Shown here one piece after another: positions 28,461 to 38,281 of a DNA stretch of 48,979 nucleotides (its first letter is position 1; every line of letters begins with the position of its first letter). Under the pieces are notes generated by a model. It worked only from the letters and a program-made list of their open reading frames with translations. It was not told the origin of the DNA and did no database searches. Origin of the DNA: Burkholderiales bacterium (GTDB lineage Bacteria; Pseudomonadota; Gammaproteobacteria; Burkholderiales; Burkholderiaceae_E); the NCBI GenBank assembly GCA_003818495.1, contig RPRK01000013.1:1-48979 (forward strand), written 5' to 3'. A program made the translations under genes and the position numbers.

Positions 28461-28596
28461 ACTAGTACCGCGCTCATCGGACCCAACCGTCCGACAATCC
28501 TCGACGAGCGGGCACCCCCCGCCGATTGGCGTACTTTGATCTGGCGAATCGGCCGGTTCGAGGGCGCTGCTCGCCCGCAACGTTGGGAGTTTCAGG

Positions 28597-29205
28597 ATGT
28601 CGCTGCGTCAAATCAGCCTCGCGCTCGTCGCGTCCGTGGCCCTGCTGTCGGGCTGCGCGTCGGGTAGCCTGCCGCCGGCCCCCCAGAAGGCGGCCAGTGC
28701 CGGCTACCGGTACCAGATCGGCCCGGGCGATCAGCTCGAGATCAGCGTCTGGCGCAACCCGGAGCTGTCCGCGAAGGTCCCGGTCCGTCCGGACGGCAAG
28801 ATCACCACGCCGCTGATCGAGGACCTGCAGGCGGTCGGGAAGAACCCGGCCGATCTCGCCCGCGAGATCGAGGCGCGGCTCGCCAAGTACATCCGCGACC
28901 CGTCGGTGACGGTGCTCGTGACCAGCTTCGTGGGCAACGCGACCGAGCAGATCCGCGTCGTCGGTCAGGCCGCGCGTCCGGCCGCCCTGCCCTACCGGCA
29001 GAACATGACGCTGCTCGACGTGATGATCACCGTCGGCGGCATCACCGAGTTCGCCGCCGGCAACCGCGCGGTGCTGATCCGTCAGGCCGAGAACAACAAG
29101 CAGTACTCGGTGCGGCTGAAGGACCTCCTCAAGGGCGGGGACGTCAGCGCCAACGTCGAGGTGGTGCCGGGCGACGTGATCATGATTCCCGAAGGCATGT
29201 TCTGA
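28597..29205 (+). CDS. Polysaccharide export outer-membrane lipoprotein (Wza-like, XrtA-associated)
   Basis: LLSGCASGSLPPAPQ lipobox; YRYQIGPGDQLEISVWRNPELSAKVPVRPDGKITTPLIEDLQAVGKNPADLAREIEARLAKYIRDPSVTVLV and SLBB-like C-term VVPGDVIMIPEGMF. Confidence 0.94.
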   Translation: MSLRQISLALVASVALLSGCASGSLPPAPQKAASAGYRYQIGPGDQLEISVWRNPELSAKVPVRPDGKITTPLIEDLQAVGKNPADLAREIEARLAKYIRDPSVTVLVTSFVGNATEQIRVVGQAARPAALPYRQNMTLLDVMITVGGITEFAAGNRAVLIRQAENNKQYSVRLKDLLKGGDVSANVEVVPGDVIMIPEGMF

Positions 29206-29221
29206 GGCGGATGCGAACACG

Positions 29222-30778
29222 ATGCTCCAGGTCCTGTCCTCTGTCTCCTCGCTCCTGCCCGGCCTCTGGCGGTACCGCTGGCAGGGCCTCGCCGCGACCG
29301 TCGCCACCGGCGTGGTCGGCGCCGCGATCGTCACGCTGATGCCCAACCGCTACGAGGCGTCGGCGCGTGTCTACGTCGACACGCAGTCGATCCTCAAGCC
29401 GCTCATGCAGGGTCTCGCCGTGCAGCCCAACCTGGACCAGCAGGTCCAGATGATGGCCCGCACGCTGATCAACCGGCCGAACGTCGAGCGGGTCGTGCGG
29501 ATGGCCGACCTCGACCTGCGCGCGAAATCGCCGCAGGAGCGCGAGCGGATCGTCGACATGCTCGTCAAGGAGATCCAGGTCAAGCCCGCGGGCGGCCAGA
29601 ACCTGTACTCGATCTCGTACAAGGGCGACACCACCGACTCCGCACAGAAGGTCGTCCAGTCGCTGCTGTCGATCTTCGTGGAGTCGAATCTGGGCGACAA
29701 GCGACGCGATGCCGAGCAGGCCAAGCGCTTCATCGACGAGCAGTTGGCGATCTACGAGAAGAAGCTGCTCGAGGCCGAGGCGGCGCTCAAGGAATTCAAG
29801 GTCCGCAACATCGCGGTGATGCCGAACCTGGCCCAGGACTACGTGGCCCGCAGCGGCGACCTCCAGAAGGAAGGCGACAGCGCCCGACTGGAGATGCGTC
29901 AGCTCGAGAACTCGCGGGAGGCGCTGCGCCGTCAGCTCGCCGAGGAGCAACCGTCGTTCGTCGGCAGCGACGGCACCAGCGGCGGCGTGCGCGTCCCGAC
30001 GGAGACCGAGCAGCGGCTCGAGGCGGCGCGCAAGCGACTCGACGACCTCGTCGTGCGCTACACCGACGTGCATCCGGACGTGGTCCATGCCCGCACGACC
30101 GTCGCCGAGCTGCAGGGGCAGCGCGACGTCGAACGCAAGCGCGAGGCCGAGACCGGGCAGCGCGCGAACGGCGCCAGCGTGCTGATCCCGAACAAGGTCT
30201 ACCAGGACCTGAAGGTCGCGCTGGCCGACGTCGAATCGAAGCTCGCCTCGGCGCGCGCCCGCGTGGCCGAGTCGGAGCGTCGCCTGGTGGTGGCCCGCGA
30301 AGCGGCCCAGACCGTGCCGAAGGTCGAGGCCGAGTACCTCCAGCTGACCCGCGACTACGAGGTCAACAAGAAGAGCTACGAGCAGCTGCTCACCCGCCGC
30401 GAATCCGCGCAGATCTCGGGGAGCATGGATGCCTCGGGCGCGAGCGAGCTGCGCGTGGTCGATCCGCCGCGGGTCAGCCCGATGCCGAGCAGCCCGAACA
30501 AGCCGATCCTGCTGGTCGCCGTGCTGCTGGTGTCGCTGGCCGCGGGCCTGGCGACCGCGGTGCTGCGCGCGCAGGCCACCGCCGCCTTCTTCGACGTGCG
30601 TTCGCTGCGCACGCGACTCGGTGCTCCGGTGCTGGGCGCGGTCTCGATGGTGCTCGACGGCGAGGCGATGAAGCGCCGCCGCGACGACGTGATCGCGTTC
30701 TCCGCCTCGGTGGGCGCCTACACCCTGCTGCTCGTCGGGCTGGCCGCCTGGCTGATGATTCGCAGTCTGGCCGGCTGA
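29222..30778 (+). CDS. Chain-length determinant (Wzz/GNVR-domain) protein, XrtA-associated type
   Basis: N-terminal TM, MPNRYEASARVYVDTQSILKPLMQGLAVQPN, long coiled coil, C-term PRVSPMPSSPNKPILLVAVLLVSLAAGLATAVL. Confidence 0.92.
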   Translation: MLQVLSSVSSLLPGLWRYRWQGLAATVATGVVGAAIVTLMPNRYEASARVYVDTQSILKPLMQGLAVQPNLDQQVQMMARTLINRPNVERVVRMADLDLRAKSPQERERIVDMLVKEIQVKPAGGQNLYSISYKGDTTDSAQKVVQSLLSIFVESNLGDKRRDAEQAKRFIDEQLAIYEKKLLEAEAALKEFKVRNIAVMPNLAQDYVARSGDLQKEGDSARLEMRQLENSREALRRQLAEEQPSFVGSDGTSGGVRVPTETEQRLEAARKRLDDLVVRYTDVHPDVVHARTTVAELQGQRDVERKREAETGQRANGASVLIPNKVYQDLKVALADVESKLASARARVAESERRLVVAREAAQTVPKVEAEYLQLTRDYEVNKKSYEQLLTRRESAQISGSMDASGASELRVVDPPRVSPMPSSPNKPILLVAVLLVSLAAGLATAVLRAQATAAFFDVRSLRTRLGAPVLGAVSMVLDGEAMKRRRDDVIAFSASVGAYTLLLVGLAAWLMIRSLAG

Positions 30779-30797
30779 ACCCGAAGGACCCCGCCCC

Positions 30798-31913
30798 ATG
30801 AGCATGATCGAACGTGCGGTCTCCCGCCTCGGCGACGACGTCACCCCCGTGCGCAGCTCGGTGACCGACCTGTCCGACTACGCCGATCGACCGGCCTCGC
30901 GATCGCGCCGGCCGGCCCCGGTCGTCGCGCCGCCCGACGAACCCGTGGCCTTCGACGATCCGCCGCCGCGGCGCTCGAGGGATCCGGAGATCGCGCGCCC
31001 GGCGCCCGCGTCGCGTCCCGCGCCGGTGCTGCGGCCCGCCGTGGCACCCGTGGCCGAGACGCTCGCGCCGGCGCCCCTCGCCGCGGCGCCCCGTGCCGCA
31101 GCGCCCGTCACCCAGCCCGGCCCGCGTGCGCCGCGCGCCGAAGCCGCACCGAGGACGCCGCGCGCCGCCGGCGCCGCGCCCCGGGTACGGCTCGACGTCA
31201 AGGCGCTCGCCGCCCGCGGGTACGTGACCCCGGACAGCCCGGCGACGCGCCTGTCGAACGAGTTCCGCGTGATCAAGCGACCGCTGATCGCCAATGCCTC
31301 GGGCCGCGGCCGCACCCAGGTCCCGAACGGCCATCGCGTGATGGTGACCAGCGCGAATCCGGACGAGGGCAAGAGCTTCTGCGCGGTGAACCTCGCGCTG
31401 AGCATCGCCGCCGAGCGTGACCTGCAGGTGCTGCTGATCGACGCCGACGTCGCCCGCCCCTCGCTGCAGCGCGAGCTGCGCCTGCAGTCGGGCCCCGGCC
31501 TCATGGACCTGCTGCTCGACCCGACGCTGCCGCTCGAGGCGACGGTGCGGGAGACCGACATCGACAAGCTCGCGGTGATGACGGCGGGCACGCTGTCGGA
31601 CAACGCCAACGAGCTGCTGGCGAGCGACGCGATGGGCAGCCTGCTCGACCTGATCAGCGAACGCTATCCCGACCGCATCGTGATCTTCGACGCGCCGCCG
31701 CTGCTGCCCACCACCGAGGCCCGGGTGCTCGCCGGCCTGATGGGCCAGATCGCGCTGGTGGTGGAGGCCGGAGTCACCCCGCAGGGGGCCGTCGAGGAGG
31801 CGCTCTCCACGATCGAGGCCTGCCCGGTGATCGGAGTGATCCTCAACAAGGCGGACGAGCGTCGCGCGGGCGGCTACGGCTACGGCTACGGATACGGACA
31901 TGGCAGCAACTGA
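30798..31913 (+). CDS. Tyrosine-protein autokinase (BY-kinase, CpsD/CapB family), XrtA-associated
   Basis: VMVTSANPDEGKSFCAVNLALSIAAERDLQVLLIDADVARPSL (Walker A/A'), RIVIFDAPPLLPTTEARVLAGLMGQIALVVEAG, Tyr-rich tail GGYGYGYGYGHGSN. Confidence 0.93.
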   Translation: MSMIERAVSRLGDDVTPVRSSVTDLSDYADRPASRSRRPAPVVAPPDEPVAFDDPPPRRSRDPEIARPAPASRPAPVLRPAVAPVAETLAPAPLAAAPRAAAPVTQPGPRAPRAEAAPRTPRAAGAAPRVRLDVKALAARGYVTPDSPATRLSNEFRVIKRPLIANASGRGRTQVPNGHRVMVTSANPDEGKSFCAVNLALSIAAERDLQVLLIDADVARPSLQRELRLQSGPGLMDLLLDPTLPLEATVRETDIDKLAVMTAGTLSDNANELLASDAMGSLLDLISERYPDRIVIFDAPPLLPTTEARVLAGLMGQIALVVEAGVTPQGAVEEALSTIEACPVIGVILNKADERRAGGYGYGYGYGHGSN

Positions 31914-33594
31914 ACGCTCCTTCCCCGGCCTGGCGCTGCCGGCCGCCGCGCTGGCCGCCGCACTCGCCGCGGCCTGGGTGCCTGCGGGCGCCCAGATGAG
32001 CGCGCCGCTGTCGGGCACCGGCGGCTCCGGCTGGGACGGTGCGCGCAACCAGCGCACCAGCGGCGTCGCCACCGACGGCCTGACCCCGATCGGCACCGGC
32101 GTCGCGCCGGCCGAGGGCGCCCCGGCCGCCACATCCACCCAGCGCCGCACCTCGATCACGCCCGGACTCTGGACGCAGTTCACCTTCAGCGACAACATCG
32201 ACCTGCGGCCCCGCGGCCAGGCCACCAACGGGACGATGTTCGAGGTCTCGCCGTTCGTCCAGGCCGAGCTCAACTCGCCGCGCGCCGTCGGCTCCGTGTT
32301 CTATGCGGCACGCGGGCTCGTGTACGGCGGCAACACCAGTCGCGACAACGAGCTCCGGCACGACCTGCGCACCAACGCGGACTTCCGCATCACCGACCAG
32401 GCACTGCGGCTCAACGCGCAGGCCTATGTCTTCGACGTGAACCGCAGTCCGTTCAGCGCCTCCTCCTTCGATCCGGGCGCACGATCGACCTCGCGCACGA
32501 CCTATCAGCGCTACGACCTCTCCCCGTACGTCGTCGGACGCGCCGGCAACAACGACTACGAGCTCCGATACCGCGTCAGCTACGTCGATCCGGGCGAAGG
32601 CTTCGTCAGCAACATCGGCAACGGCGTGAGCTTCAACGCCGGCACGTCGCCGGGTGCATCGCGCATCGGCTGGCTCGCCCGCGGCGACTCGGCCCGCTAT
32701 GCGTACGACAACGGCTTCGACTACACCAACAGCCTGGTCGAGGTCCTGGGCACCTGGACCCCGACGCCGCTGGTGCGGTTCGGCGCCGGCGTGAACTATG
32801 CGGCCAGCAGCGTGCTGGCCGACTCGGAGGGGCGTCGCAGCGGCGTCGGACCGAGCGCCGCCGTGGACTGGCGGCCGGACCCGCGCACGCAGCTCGCCGC
32901 CCGCTGGACGAGCACGTACTACTCCAACATCCTGTCGGCCGGCGCTGCCCACCAGGCCGGGCGTGTGCGCCTGGGGCTGAGCTACGACCGCGGCATCCGG
33001 GACGGCAACCAGGCCGGACTGCTGTACTTCGACCCGACGCGCCTCTTCGCGACCCCGTCGACCAGTGCGGCCGCGGTGGCCGCCAATGCCGCCTCGAACC
33101 CGCAGACCGATTCGCTCGCCACCGGCGGACCGACGGCGCGCGACCCGGCGACGACGGTCGGCACGCCGCTGGCCAGCGGCTCCACGCAGAGTCCGATCGT
33201 GCAGGCGGAATCGCTGATCGCCTCGCTGCAGCTCGCCGCGACCCGCAGCAGCGTGCTGCTGACCGCCTACCTGACGAACCAGCGCCCGGCGCTGCGTGTC
33301 CCGGGCTTCGATTCGGAGACCGACCTCGACACCTGGGGCGTTCAGGGCCGCTACGACTACCGGCTCGACGCGCGCACGACCGCGATCGTCACCGCCGCCT
33401 ACCAGCAGTCGAGCTCGGACGTGACCGCGACCGAGGCCCGGCTGACCGGCGTGACGCTCGGACTGCGGTATCAGCTCACCCGGCAGGCCGCGGTGCTCGG
33501 CAGCCTGCGCAACACGCGCCAGCGCGCGATCACCGGCAATGCGACGTCGTACGACGAGAACGCGGTCTCGGTGGCCGGCGAGTACAGGTTCTGA
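31900..33594 (+). CDS. Outer-membrane beta-barrel protein (TIGR03016-like, PEP-CTERM system associated)
   Basis: ERSFPGLALPAAALAAALAAAWVPAGAQ signal; alternating amphipathic strands ending in aromatic VAGEYRF; located as usual after the BY-kinase. Confidence 0.82.
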   Translation: MAATERSFPGLALPAAALAAALAAAWVPAGAQMSAPLSGTGGSGWDGARNQRTSGVATDGLTPIGTGVAPAEGAPAATSTQRRTSITPGLWTQFTFSDNIDLRPRGQATNGTMFEVSPFVQAELNSPRAVGSVFYAARGLVYGGNTSRDNELRHDLRTNADFRITDQALRLNAQAYVFDVNRSPFSASSFDPGARSTSRTTYQRYDLSPYVVGRAGNNDYELRYRVSYVDPGEGFVSNIGNGVSFNAGTSPGASRIGWLARGDSARYAYDNGFDYTNSLVEVLGTWTPTPLVRFGAGVNYAASSVLADSEGRRSGVGPSAAVDWRPDPRTQLAARWTSTYYSNILSAGAAHQAGRVRLGLSYDRGIRDGNQAGLLYFDPTRLFATPSTSAAAVAANAASNPQTDSLATGGPTARDPATTVGTPLASGSTQSPIVQAESLIASLQLAATRSSVLLTAYLTNQRPALRVPGFDSETDLDTWGVQGRYDYRLDARTTAIVTAAYQQSSSDVTATEARLTGVTLGLRYQLTRQAAVLGSLRNTRQRAITGNATSYDENAVSVAGEYRF

Positions 33595-33679
33595 CGTGAC
33601 CGCGACGCCGACGCGCGCGCCGCGGGTCGCGGCCCGCGGGCGGGCGCCGTGCCGCGGCCCGCGCCCGGCCTGAGCCGCG

Positions 33680-35155
33680 ATGCTCGCCGGGCTCCTCCGC
33701 CATTCCCTGAACTACGGTGCGGCGAGCGTGCTGGTCACGGTCGCCGGCCTCGTCACGTTCCCGATCGTCACCCGCTCGCTCAGCGTCGCGGAATACGGTC
33801 AGCTGACCCTGGTCGGGACACTGCTGACCCTGTGGGTCGGACTGTCCAAGCTCGGCGTGCAGCACGCGAGCCTGCGCTCGTATGCGGAAATGGTGGCCGG
33901 CCGGCTCGGCGTGGACGCGATCACCTGGCGCTCCACGGTGCTGTTCGGGATGCTCGGCAGCGGGCTCGTGGCCGCGCTGCTCGCCGCGGGACTCATCTCC
34001 GCGCTGCCGGAGAGCTGGCTGGCCGACCTGCCCCACGGCCTGCTGCTGGCGCTGGTGGCCGGACTCGTCGTCGTGCGCACCGTCGAGAGCGCACTGGTCA
34101 ATCCGCTGCGCGCCCAGGAGCGCAGCGGCGTGGTGTCGATCTTCAACGTCGCGCGCCGCTACCTCGCGCTGCTGCTCACCGTGGGCGTGCTGCTCGGCGT
34201 GTCGGCGAGCGTGGTCGGCTTCTTCGGTGCGACGCTCGCCGCGGAGGGGCTCGCGATCGTCGCGCTCGCCGCATGGATGCACCGCCGGATGCCGTTCTCG
34301 CCGCGCGCCGTGTCCCCGGACCTGCTGCGCTCGATGGTCGTCTTCGGGCTGCCGCTCGTGGGCTACGAGGCGGCGAACGTGCTGCTCGTCCTGGGCGACC
34401 GCTACCTGATCCAGCACCTGCTCGGCAGCGAACCGCTGGGGCTGTACGGCGCGGTCTGGAACCTGTGCGACTACGGCCGGGTCGCGGTCCTGCTGTCGCT
34501 CACCCAGACCATCGTGCCGGCCTACACGCGGACCTGGGAGGAGTCGGGCGCGGCCGCCACCGAAGCCCTGCTCGCGCGCTTCACCGGGCTGTACGCGATG
34601 CTCGCGTTCCCGCTGGTGGCAGGCACCGCCGCGATCGCGCCGATCGGACTGCCGCTGCTCGCCTCGGAGCGCTACGCGGCCGGTGCGGACATCGCCGGCT
34701 GGGTGCTCGCCGGCATGGCGATCGAGAGCTGGATCGTCGTCGCGAGCGCCGGGATCATGCTGCGCAAGCGCACCCGAGCGCTGATGGTCGCGGTGGCGAT
34801 CGCCGGCGTGCTGAACCTCGGGCTCGTGGCACTGCTGCTGCCGGCACTCGGCATCCTCGGTGCGGCCGTCGGCTCGGTGGTGTCGATGGGCGTGCTCGCG
34901 GTGGTCGTGATGCGGCTCGGCACCTCGACGCTGCGCGTGACGCTGCCCTGGCGCGCGCTCGCGGTCCATGCCGCCGGTGCCACGCTGATGTACGCCACGA
35001 TCGTACGGCTCGACGCCGGCGGTGCCGTGGCCACGCTGATCCTGCAGATCGGGGTGGGCGCCGCGGTCTACGGGGCGTTCGAGCTGGTCTTCGACCCGCG
35101 GGCCCGTGAACTGGCGCTGGCCGGGATCGCCCGCGCGAGGGTGTCGCTGCGATGA
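33680..35155 (+). CDS. Oligosaccharide flippase family protein (Wzx-like)
   Basis: LNYGAASVLVTVAGLVTFPIVTRSLSVAEYGQLTLVGTLLTLWVGLSKLGVQHASLR; ~12-14 TM segments. Confidence 0.9.
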   Translation: MLAGLLRHSLNYGAASVLVTVAGLVTFPIVTRSLSVAEYGQLTLVGTLLTLWVGLSKLGVQHASLRSYAEMVAGRLGVDAITWRSTVLFGMLGSGLVAALLAAGLISALPESWLADLPHGLLLALVAGLVVVRTVESALVNPLRAQERSGVVSIFNVARRYLALLLTVGVLLGVSASVVGFFGATLAAEGLAIVALAAWMHRRMPFSPRAVSPDLLRSMVVFGLPLVGYEAANVLLVLGDRYLIQHLLGSEPLGLYGAVWNLCDYGRVAVLLSLTQTIVPAYTRTWEESGAAATEALLARFTGLYAMLAFPLVAGTAAIAPIGLPLLASERYAAGADIAGWVLAGMAIESWIVVASAGIMLRKRTRALMVAVAIAGVLNLGLVALLLPALGILGAAVGSVVSMGVLAVVVMRLGTSTLRVTLPWRALAVHAAGATLMYATIVRLDAGGAVATLILQIGVGAAVYGAFELVFDPRARELALAGIARARVSLR

Positions 35156-35982
35156 CCGTTCGTGCCTCGCCTTCCGCGCCGCCGCGAGCGCGCGCCTTCG
35201 CCGGACCGGTCGCCGTGCTGATGTATCACGCGATCGAGCCTGCGGGCGCGGACAGCGACGCGGATGCGCACTACACCGTCTCGCCCACCGCCTTCGAGGC
35301 GCAGCTCGACGCCTTCGCCGCGCTCGGCCGTGCGCCGCGCAGCGTGCGCGACCTGCTCGCCGAGGCCGCCGAGGGCGGCCCGCGCGGCCCGGCGGTCGCG
35401 ATCACCTTCGACGACGGCCACGCGAGCAACGCCGCCGCCGCCGAACGCCTGATCGCCCGCGGTGCGGGTGCGGACTTCTTCGTCAACCCGGCGCTGGTCG
35501 GGCACCGCCATCGGCTCTCCTGGGCGGAGCTGCGGGCGATGTCTGCGGCCGGGCTGTCGATCCAGTCGCACGGGCACACGCACGACTATCTCGACGGGAT
35601 GACCGAGGACGGCGTCGCCGACACCCTGGGCCGCTCGAAGGCCGCGATCGAGGATGCGCTCGGCGCACCGGTGACGCTGTTCGCGCCGCCCGGAGGCCGG
35701 ATGCACCCGGCGCTGGACCGTCTCGCCGAGGCCGCCGGCTACCGTGCCCTGTGCACGTCGCGCTCGGGCACCTGGACACCCGGACGGGGCGACGCGGCCA
35801 TCCCGCGACTGGCGGTCCTGGCCTCCAGCGACCTGGAGCGCGTGCGCCGCTGGGCGCAGGCCGACCCGCTGCTGATCGCGCGTGCCCGCCTGCGCGGCGG
35901 CGCGCTGGACGCGATGAAGCGCCTGCTGGGCAACGGCACCTACGAACGGCTGCGCACCGCCGCGCTCGGGAGACGGGCATGA
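35152..35982 (+). CDS. Polysaccharide deacetylase family protein (NodB-like)
   Basis: VAVLMYHAIEPAG, VAITFDDGHASNAAAAERLIARGAGADFFVNPALVG, IQSHGHTHDYLDGMTEDGV. Confidence 0.9.
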   Translation: MTVRASPSAPPRARAFAGPVAVLMYHAIEPAGADSDADAHYTVSPTAFEAQLDAFAALGRAPRSVRDLLAEAAEGGPRGPAVAITFDDGHASNAAAAERLIARGAGADFFVNPALVGHRHRLSWAELRAMSAAGLSIQSHGHTHDYLDGMTEDGVADTLGRSKAAIEDALGAPVTLFAPPGGRMHPALDRLAEAAGYRALCTSRSGTWTPGRGDAAIPRLAVLASSDLERVRRWAQADPLLIARARLRGGALDAMKRLLGNGTYERLRTAALGRRA

Positions 35983-37121
35983 CGACGCTCGCCGCCTGGG
36001 TCTTCGCCGTCAGCGCCGCCTGGGTCGTCTGGACCTTCGTCGGCTACCCGGCCGCGCTGTGGGTCTGGTCGCGTGCCCGCGGACCCGGCCGACGCGTGGC
36101 GCAGGCCGCGATCGAGCCCGAAGTCGTGATCGTGGTCGTCGTGCACAACGAGTCGGCGGGCATCCGCGCCAAGCTCGAGTCGTGCGCCGCGCAGCGCTAC
36201 CCGGCCGAGCGGCTGCGGATCCTGGTCGTCTCCGACGGCTCGACCGACGCCACCGCGGACGCGGTCGCCGCGTTCGGCGATCCGCGCGTCCGCTGGCTCC
36301 ATTTCGGACAGCGCCGAGGCAAGGCCGCCTGCGTCAACGATGCCCTGGCCGCCAGCGGCGAGCCGATCGTCGTGCTGACCGACGCGCGGCAGGCGCTGCA
36401 TCCGGACGCCGTGCGCCACCTGGTCTCCAACTTCGCGGATCCGGCGGTCGGCGCGGCCAGCGGCGAGCTGATGTTCGTGCTCGACGGCGCGAGCGGCTTC
36501 GGTCAGGGCGTCGACGCCTACTGGCGCTACGAGAAGGCGATCCGCAAGATGGAAGGCGCGATCGGATCCGTGGTCGGCGTCACCGGTGCGCTCTACGCGC
36601 TGCGCCGCGAGGCCTGGACGCCGATTCCCGAGGACACCGTGCTGGACGACGTGCTGATCCCGATGAATGCGGTTCGCGCGGGCTGGCGGGTCGTGTTCGA
36701 GGACCGCGCGATCGCCTACGACCGGCCCGCGAACGAACCGGCCCGCGAGCGGGTCCGAAAGATCCGGACGCTGGCCGGCAACTTCGGGCTGGTCGCCGCG
36801 CACCCGTGGCTGCTCGATCCGCGCCGCAATCCCGTCTTCGTGCAATACCTGTCGCACAAGATCAGCCGTCTGGTCGCGCCGCTGGCACTGGCCGGGACGC
36901 TCGTCTCCAGCGCGGTGCTCGCGCCCGTGCACCCGCTGTTCGGAGCGGCGCTGATCGCGCAGCTCGCGCTGTATGCGACGCCCCTGCTCGGCCGTGCGTG
37001 GCCGGCGGCGGCCCGGGCGCTGCCGGTGCGCATCGGCACCGCGTTCGTCGCGCTCAACTGGTTCGTGGTGCTCGGGTTCCGCGAGTGGCTGCGCAACCGT
37101 CAGGTGCACGTATGGCGCTGA
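35979..37121 (+). CDS. Glycosyltransferase family 2, membrane-anchored
   Basis: EVVIVVVVHNESAGIRAKLESCAAQRYPAERLRILVVSDGSTDATADAVAAFGDPRVRWL...LDDVLIPMNAVRAGWRVVFE; C-terminal TMs. Confidence 0.92.
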   Translation: MTTLAAWVFAVSAAWVVWTFVGYPAALWVWSRARGPGRRVAQAAIEPEVVIVVVVHNESAGIRAKLESCAAQRYPAERLRILVVSDGSTDATADAVAAFGDPRVRWLHFGQRRGKAACVNDALAASGEPIVVLTDARQALHPDAVRHLVSNFADPAVGAASGELMFVLDGASGFGQGVDAYWRYEKAIRKMEGAIGSVVGVTGALYALRREAWTPIPEDTVLDDVLIPMNAVRAGWRVVFEDRAIAYDRPANEPARERVRKIRTLAGNFGLVAAHPWLLDPRRNPVFVQYLSHKISRLVAPLALAGTLVSSAVLAPVHPLFGAALIAQLALYATPLLGRAWPAAARALPVRIGTAFVALNWFVVLGFREWLRNRQVHVWR

Positions 37122-38281
37122 GCGCACAGCGGGCCGAACGGCGCCTGCGGGTGCTGCACCTGCGTTCGAGCGCCGGCCTCTACGGCGCCGAGCAGGTGCT
37201 GCTGACGCTGCTGCCCGAGCTGCCGGCGCTGGGCGTCGACGTGGTGCTGGGCTGTCTGCGCAATCCGTACCAGCCGTCGCTGGCGCTGCACGAGCGGGCG
37301 CTCGCGCTCGGCGTCGACAGTCGCCTCGTGCCGTGCCGGGGCCGCTTCGATCCGGGCACGGTGGGCGCGATCCGCGAGCTGGCCGATGCGCTCGAGGTCG
37401 ATGCGATCCACGTCCACGACTACAAGAGCGTGTTCCACGCACGGCTGGCCAACCGCCCCCGGCGTCCGCTGGTGGCGACGCTGCACGGCCATTTCGCGGA
37501 CACCCCGTCGGTCCGGTTCTACAACTGGATCGAACTGGCGCTGGTGCGCGGTGCCGACCGGGTGTGCATCGTCTCGGACGCGATGCGCGAGGGCCTGCTC
37601 CGGCGACGGATCGACCCGGCGCGCACGGTCACCGTGCCGAACGGCGTGGACACGGTCCGATATCGGCCCGGCGATGCCGCCGCCGCCCGAGCCGCGCTGG
37701 GCCTGCCGGCCGATGCGCGCGTCTTCGGCACGGCGATGCGGCTGGCCGCGCCCAAGTTCCCGATCGGCCTGGTCGAGGCCTTCGCCGCCGCGCGGGCACG
37801 GCTCGGCCCCGCCACCCTGATGGTGATCGCCGGCGACGGTCCGATGCGCGCCGAGCTCGAGTCGCGGATCGCCGCACTCGACCTGGGCGACTCGGTCCGG
37901 CTGCTCGGCGTGCGCGACGATCTCGAGCGCGTCTATCCGGCCCTCGACGCCTTCGTGCTGCCCTCGCTGTCCGAGGGACTGCCGATGGCGCTGCTCGAGG
38001 CGATGGCCTGCGGGGTGCCGCCGATCGCGACCGCGGTCGGGCGGGTGCCCGAGGTGATCGCGGGGGTGGCGCAAGCGCCGCTGCCGCCGGGCGACGTCGG
38101 CGCCTTCGCCGAGGCGCTCGTCGCGTTCGCACCGCGGCCGGGTGCCGCGGACGCGCTGCGATCGCGGGTGCTGGAGCGCTACGGGGCCGGCGGGCTCGCG
38201 CGCGCCTATGCCGACGTCTATCGCGGCCTGCGGGGGCCCGCCTCGGTGCCCGCCCGTCCTCTGGCGAGCCCCGGCGCATGA
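37112..38281 (+). CDS. Glycosyltransferase family 4 (GT-B)
   Basis: RVLHLRSSAGLYGAEQVLLTLLPELPALGVDVVLG...TVTVPNGVDTVRYRPGD...LDAFVLPSLSEGLPMALLEAMACGVPPIATAVGRVPEVI. Confidence 0.92.
   Translation: MALSAQRAERRLRVLHLRSSAGLYGAEQVLLTLLPELPALGVDVVLGCLRNPYQPSLALHERALALGVDSRLVPCRGRFDPGTVGAIRELADALEVDAIHVHDYKSVFHARLANRPRRPLVATLHGHFADTPSVRFYNWIELALVRGADRVCIVSDAMREGLLRRRIDPARTVTVPNGVDTVRYRPGDAAAARAALGLPADARVFGTAMRLAAPKFPIGLVEAFAAARARLGPATLMVIAGDGPMRAELESRIAALDLGDSVRLLGVRDDLERVYPALDAFVLPSLSEGLPMALLEAMACGVPPIATAVGRVPEVIAGVAQAPLPPGDVGAFAEALVAFAPRPGAADALRSRVLERYGAGGLARAYADVYRGLRGPASVPARPLASPGA

Noticed and set aside
28520-28545. TTGGCGTACTTTGATC as a sigma-54 -24/-12 promoter for the export gene
   Set aside because: GG-to-GC spacing is wrong and there is no GC dinucleotide at the -12 position.
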